From an uncultured Lachnospiraceae bacterium (GTDB lineage Bacteria > Bacillota_A > Clostridia > Lachnospirales > Lachnospiraceae): DNA of 18,882 nt. Position 1 is the stretch's first letter; each line of letters opens with the position of its first letter. The stretch lies in assembly GCA_910585855.1 (NCBI GenBank), contig CAJUGZ010000048.1, positions 1-18,882 on the forward strand, written 5' to 3'. A model generated the notes under the pieces. The model was not told the DNA's origin. It saw only the letters and a list, made by a program, of their open reading frames with translations, and made no database searches. This document shows, piece by piece, positions 15,890 through 18,882 of the stretch. A program made the position numbers and the translations under genes.

Positions 15890-15923
15890 AAATTGACAGC
15901 TTAAAAATAGAGGAAAGAGAAAA

Positions 15924-18587
15924 ATGAAGATTAAGAAATATTATTTTTATTATACAGTAGTTTTTATCATACTTTTTGGGGTATGTTATGGACGTTGGTT
16001 CATTGCATATGACAAAGCATTTTTTCGTACTTATGATGGATTGGATCAGCACTATTTGATTTATCTTTATATTGGGAGGTGGATTAGAGAAGTATTTCAT
16101 AATATATTTGTGGAACATCGGTTTCTAATTCCTATGTGGGATATGGCGATTGGATATGGCAGTGATATTCCCACTTCATTAGGAGCATATTTATTTGATC
16201 CCTTTAATTGGACTTCTGCACTTATTTCAGAGTCGTATGCAGAAGATGCATTTGCTGTTACCTTAGTTATAAAAATGTATTTAAGCGGAATTGCTTATAG
16301 TTGTTTTTCTTTTTATAAAAAAAGGGATTCTTTTTCTACTCTTATAGGTGCAATTATTTATACATTTTCTGCAACAATGTATATTATATTTGTACAATCA
16401 TTTTTTGTTAATCCTATGTATATTTTTCCGTTTTTAATGATAGGAGTGGAAAAAATTTGGAATAAAGAAAAACCATATTTTTATATTATAGTTTTGGCAA
16501 TTAGTTTTATGAATTATTTTTATTTCGCTTATATGATGAGTTTGTTTGTATTTTTTTATTGTTGTTTAAAGTATTTGACAGATAGAAAAATAAGAAAATC
16601 AGGTATAAAAACATTTTTATTAATAGCAGGTAAATTTATAGTTTTTTCTCTTATTGGTATTGGGATATCTATGATAGTTGTACTGCCGATTGCTTCTGTA
16701 TTAATGGGAGCAGAACGGTTACAGTTAAATTATAATATACCAATGTGGTACAATAAAAGCTATTATGCAGGTATTTTATCTGGTTTTATCAGTTCTTTTT
16801 GGATGGAAAGCAAGGATTGCATTATAGGATTTGGAGCGATTGTCTTACCCTGTATTATTTTATTATTTTTACATAAAAAAGAGTTTTTTCGGATAAAAAT
16901 AGCATTTTTTTTATTATCGATTGGATTGTGTGTTCCTTATATAGGGCATATATTAAATGGATTTAGTTATCCTGCAAATCGTTGGATTTGGGCATATTGT
17001 TTTTGTATGGCTTATATTGTTACGATTATGATTCCAAGATTTCAAGGTTTATCACATACTTATTTTTATTTGTTATTTTTTTATTCTGTACTTTATTTTG
17101 GGATAATTCAAGTATTTTTTAAAGTAAATACTTTAGAGATTTCTATAATAGAGTTATTTGTATTTTTGTTTTGTATTTATGCTGTAGTTTCTTATAGAGT
17201 AGAAATGAAACGAAGTGAATTATATTTTATTATATTAGCAATGATTTCAGTTAGCATACCATCTTACTTTTATTTTAATATACATTATAAAAATTCATTG
17301 AATAGTGCAGTAAATCGTGGAAGTGCATATGGATTAGTAATGAATAGTGGTGCAATGCCATTGCTTAAAAATATAGATAATACACAAGGGGAAAGGTATG
17401 ATGAACATGGCATACGGCGAGTAAGAAATGCAAGCTGGCTGTATGGAATAAGTGGTATGGATTTTTATATTAGTATTTATAATAATAGAATTGACCAATT
17501 CCATAATAATTTAGCTGTTTTAACATCCCCATGGTCAATGGGATATGTAGGAATTGATAGAAGAGCAGAATTAGAATTTTTAATGGGAGTAAATTATTAT
17601 TTAATTCCTAATAGTCAGACAGCTTATTTGCCATATGGATATGATTATTTGATAAACGAAATGCAGATAAAAGAAAATATATACCAGTTATATGGAGCAA
17701 ATCAAAAAAATTCTATAATCTTAGCATATGATAAAGCAATTTCAAAAGAAGAATATCAAAATTTAACTCCGTATGAACGACAGCAAATTTTAATGCAGGC
17801 TTGTGTATTAGATTTTTCATTTGCAAATGAAGAAGTAAAAAATTTAGTATTAAAAAATGACAGTGTTTCTTATACACTTGAATTATCAAAAGATATAAAA
17901 AGAGAAGGAGAATGGTTTTATGTAAATAAAGCAAAAGAACAAATGATACTAAAATTTGATGAAATGGATGCATCGGAATTGTATTTATTTTTTGAATATT
18001 TAGATTATAATAGTAAACAGTCAAGTTCTTATTCTGTTAGTGTACAAGGAAGATATAATGGCAGTGAGATTAAGGAAGCAAGCAGTCAAATAGATGGGCG
18101 TACAAATCAGTCCCATATGTATGGAGGAAAACATAATTGGTTATTGAATTTAGGATATATTAATCAGCCGATAAATGAAATTGTAATTACTTTTAATAAA
18201 GTCGGAAATTATATTTTAAAAAATTTGTTTATTTATTCTAAAAGTGGAGCAGATATTGAAAGTGCTATTAATAATTTTCATTCGGTTGTGAAAGATATGG
18301 AAGTTTCTACAAATAAAATAAGTGCAGATATTATACTTCCTTTTAATCAATATTTATATTTTTCTGTTCCATATTCAAAAGGATGGAGGGCATATGTAAA
18401 TGGAAAAAAGACTGATTTATTAGAAGCAAATGATGCATTTATGGCAATCCAATTAGAAAAGGGAGAATATCATATAGAACTTTATTATAGAACTTCTGGT
18501 TTGTTACTGGGAGCAATAATATCTTTTTTTTCTTTAGGAATATTAGTAATTTTAATTGTTTTTGATAAATATCGGAAGAGTAATTGA
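15924..18587 (+). CDS. YfhO-family GT-C membrane glycosyltransferase
   Basis: A large polytopic protein of 887 residues. An N-terminal helix is followed by an external loop with acidic residues in RTYDGLDQHYLIY (D38, D41), the position of the catalytic acid in GT-C enzymes. About a dozen helices run to residue 445, then an external domain of about 400 residues, and a last helix (about 855-880). The closing SVPYSKGWRAYVNGKK, GEYHIELYYRTSG and LGAIISF blocks are characteristic of YfhO-type proteins, whose Bacillus member is linked to lipoteichoic acid glycosylation. GT-C enzymes use polyprenyl-phosphate sugars as donors, which fits the preceding UbiA-type gene 34 nt upstream. It likely adds the lipid-linked pentose to an exported chain. 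Ribosome site GAGGAAAG. Very AT-rich, like its two upstream neighbours. Last gene of module 2. Confidence 0.85.
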   Translation: MKIKKYYFYYTVVFIILFGVCYGRWFIAYDKAFFRTYDGLDQHYLIYLYIGRWIREVFHNIFVEHRFLIPMWDMAIGYGSDIPTSLGAYLFDPFNWTSALISESYAEDAFAVTLVIKMYLSGIAYSCFSFYKKRDSFSTLIGAIIYTFSATMYIIFVQSFFVNPMYIFPFLMIGVEKIWNKEKPYFYIIVLAISFMNYFYFAYMMSLFVFFYCCLKYLTDRKIRKSGIKTFLLIAGKFIVFSLIGIGISMIVVLPIASVLMGAERLQLNYNIPMWYNKSYYAGILSGFISSFWMESKDCIIGFGAIVLPCIILLFLHKKEFFRIKIAFFLLSIGLCVPYIGHILNGFSYPANRWIWAYCFCMAYIVTIMIPRFQGLSHTYFYLLFFYSVLYFGIIQVFFKVNTLEISIIELFVFLFCIYAVVSYRVEMKRSELYFIILAMISVSIPSYFYFNIHYKNSLNSAVNRGSAYGLVMNSGAMPLLKNIDNTQGERYDEHGIRRVRNASWLYGISGMDFYISIYNNRIDQFHNNLAVLTSPWSMGYVGIDRRAELEFLMGVNYYLIPNSQTAYLPYGYDYLINEMQIKENIYQLYGANQKNSIILAYDKAISKEEYQNLTPYERQQILMQACVLDFSFANEEVKNLVLKNDSVSYTLELSKDIKREGEWFYVNKAKEQMILKFDEMDASELYLFFEYLDYNSKQSSSYSVSVQGRYNGSEIKEASSQIDGRTNQSHMYGGKHNWLLNLGYINQPINEIVITFNKVGNYILKNLFIYSKSGADIESAINNFHSVVKDMEVSTNKISADIILPFNQYLYFSVPYSKGWRAYVNGKKTDLLEANDAFMAIQLEKGEYHIELYYRTSGLLLGAIISFFSLGILVILIVFDKYRKSN

Positions 18588-18649
18588 TATTTTGATAACT
18601 GAAAGTAATTATAGAACACCAGTTTACAATTTTTTAACAAATCAAATGG

Positions 18650-18882
18650 AGGAGGACGCCAGATTCGAAAACGGTGGACAGCCTGCTGTTCCGGTTTCCA
18701 AAAAGTAAGAAGTTCTAAGTCTTCTGCCTTTTTCTTTTTCCAACCAGACAGACCGGGGCGCAATTCGCCCTCCTTTCAACCGAAACGAAACGGGTGTAAG
18801 GAAGGATTTTACCAGCCATAAGTTACTCTCTTTCCTATCATTCGGGCTAAACACGCCCCTTTTTTTTCACACCCTGCATGGA
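18650..18882 (-). repeat. Nested inverted-repeat element, copy C (inverted, partial)
   Basis: Minus-strand copy of the element at 6277-6608, running off the window. Starting at GGAGGACGCC (18651-18660) it carries the terminal arm, the AGAAG...CTTCT core (18708-18725), the inner helix (GGGGCG 18755-18760 with CGCCCC 18854-18859; GCCC 18767-18770 with GGGC 18844-18847), the TAAACACGC block, and half of the internal hairpin at the edge. Its terminal arm is closest to copy A. It starts about 63 bp after the last gene, so modules 1 and 2 together sit between inverted copies A and C. Confidence 0.8.
18708..18738 (+). terminator. Possible terminator of module 2 within copy C
   Basis: AGAAG (18708-18712) can pair with CTTCT (18721-18725), followed by GCC and T-rich DNA. 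The stem is only 5 bp and AT-rich, so this is a weak candidate. It is nevertheless the first hairpin-plus-T-run after the YfhO-type gene, and the same core occurs in copies A and B. Confidence 0.35.

Noticed and set aside
18485..18854. Minus-strand open frames at the window end (about 92 and 70 codons)
   Set aside because: They cover the 3' end of the YfhO-type gene and repeat C, with no ribosome site or recognisable motif.
1..18882. CRISPR array, tRNA or rRNA genes
   Set aside because: No regularly spaced direct repeats and no tRNA- or rRNA-like sequence were seen on either strand.

Overview
The window is a surface-polysaccharide gene cluster. It probably comes from a low-GC Gram-positive gut-type Clostridia (Lachnospiraceae-like), judging by the AT-rich codons, strong AGGAGG-type ribosome sites, a TagGH/Wzm-Wzt-type exporter, YfhO-family and DUF4422 proteins, and F420-hydrogenase-like/pyruvyl-transferase fusions. 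The taxon is an inference; there is no rRNA or tRNA marker. All supported genes are on the + strand, in two tightly packed operons.

Module 1 (about 103-5946) starts with a near-consensus promoter just after a repeat (copy A). It encodes a GT4 and a GT2 glycosyltransferase, a protein resembling the C-terminal half of COG5610-type proteins, an ABC-2 permease and ATPase for polysaccharide export, and a HAD-fold protein resembling the N-terminal half of COG5610. A 730-bp non-coding stretch follows. It holds a 156-bp palindromic element (D) and a 332-bp nested inverted-repeat element (B).

Module 2 (6677-18587) encodes a GlfT2-like galactofuranosyltransferase, a DUF4422 protein with a GT8-like tail, a tandem GT2 protein with a degenerate second half, a DUF6270/SGNH-like protein interrupted at a G7 tract, a ferredoxin/FrhB/pyruvyl-transferase fusion, a UbiA-type polyprenyl-phosphate phosphoribosyltransferase homologue with its own in-frame G7 tract, and a large YfhO-type GT-C membrane protein. 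From about 11859 onward the DNA is visibly more AT-rich. A third copy of the repeat (C), in opposite orientation, follows and runs off the window.

In the likely scheme, cytoplasmic transferases (GT4, GT2, GlfT2-like, DUF4422) build a chain that the ABC pair exports. The UbiA protein makes a lipid-linked pentose (ribose/arabinose type), and the YfhO-type enzyme adds it outside the membrane. The fusion and DUF6270 proteins would decorate the chain. The priming transferase, nucleotide-sugar genes and wall-attachment ligase are not in the window.

Three observations stand out. (1) A family of structured inverted-repeat elements, one pair showing a compensatory base-pair change, brackets each module and could mediate module deletion or inversion. 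(2) Two G7 homopolymers lie in genes of one operon, one in frame and one out of frame, which suggests phase-variable decoration. (3) A COG5610-like protein appears split into two genes around the exporter.
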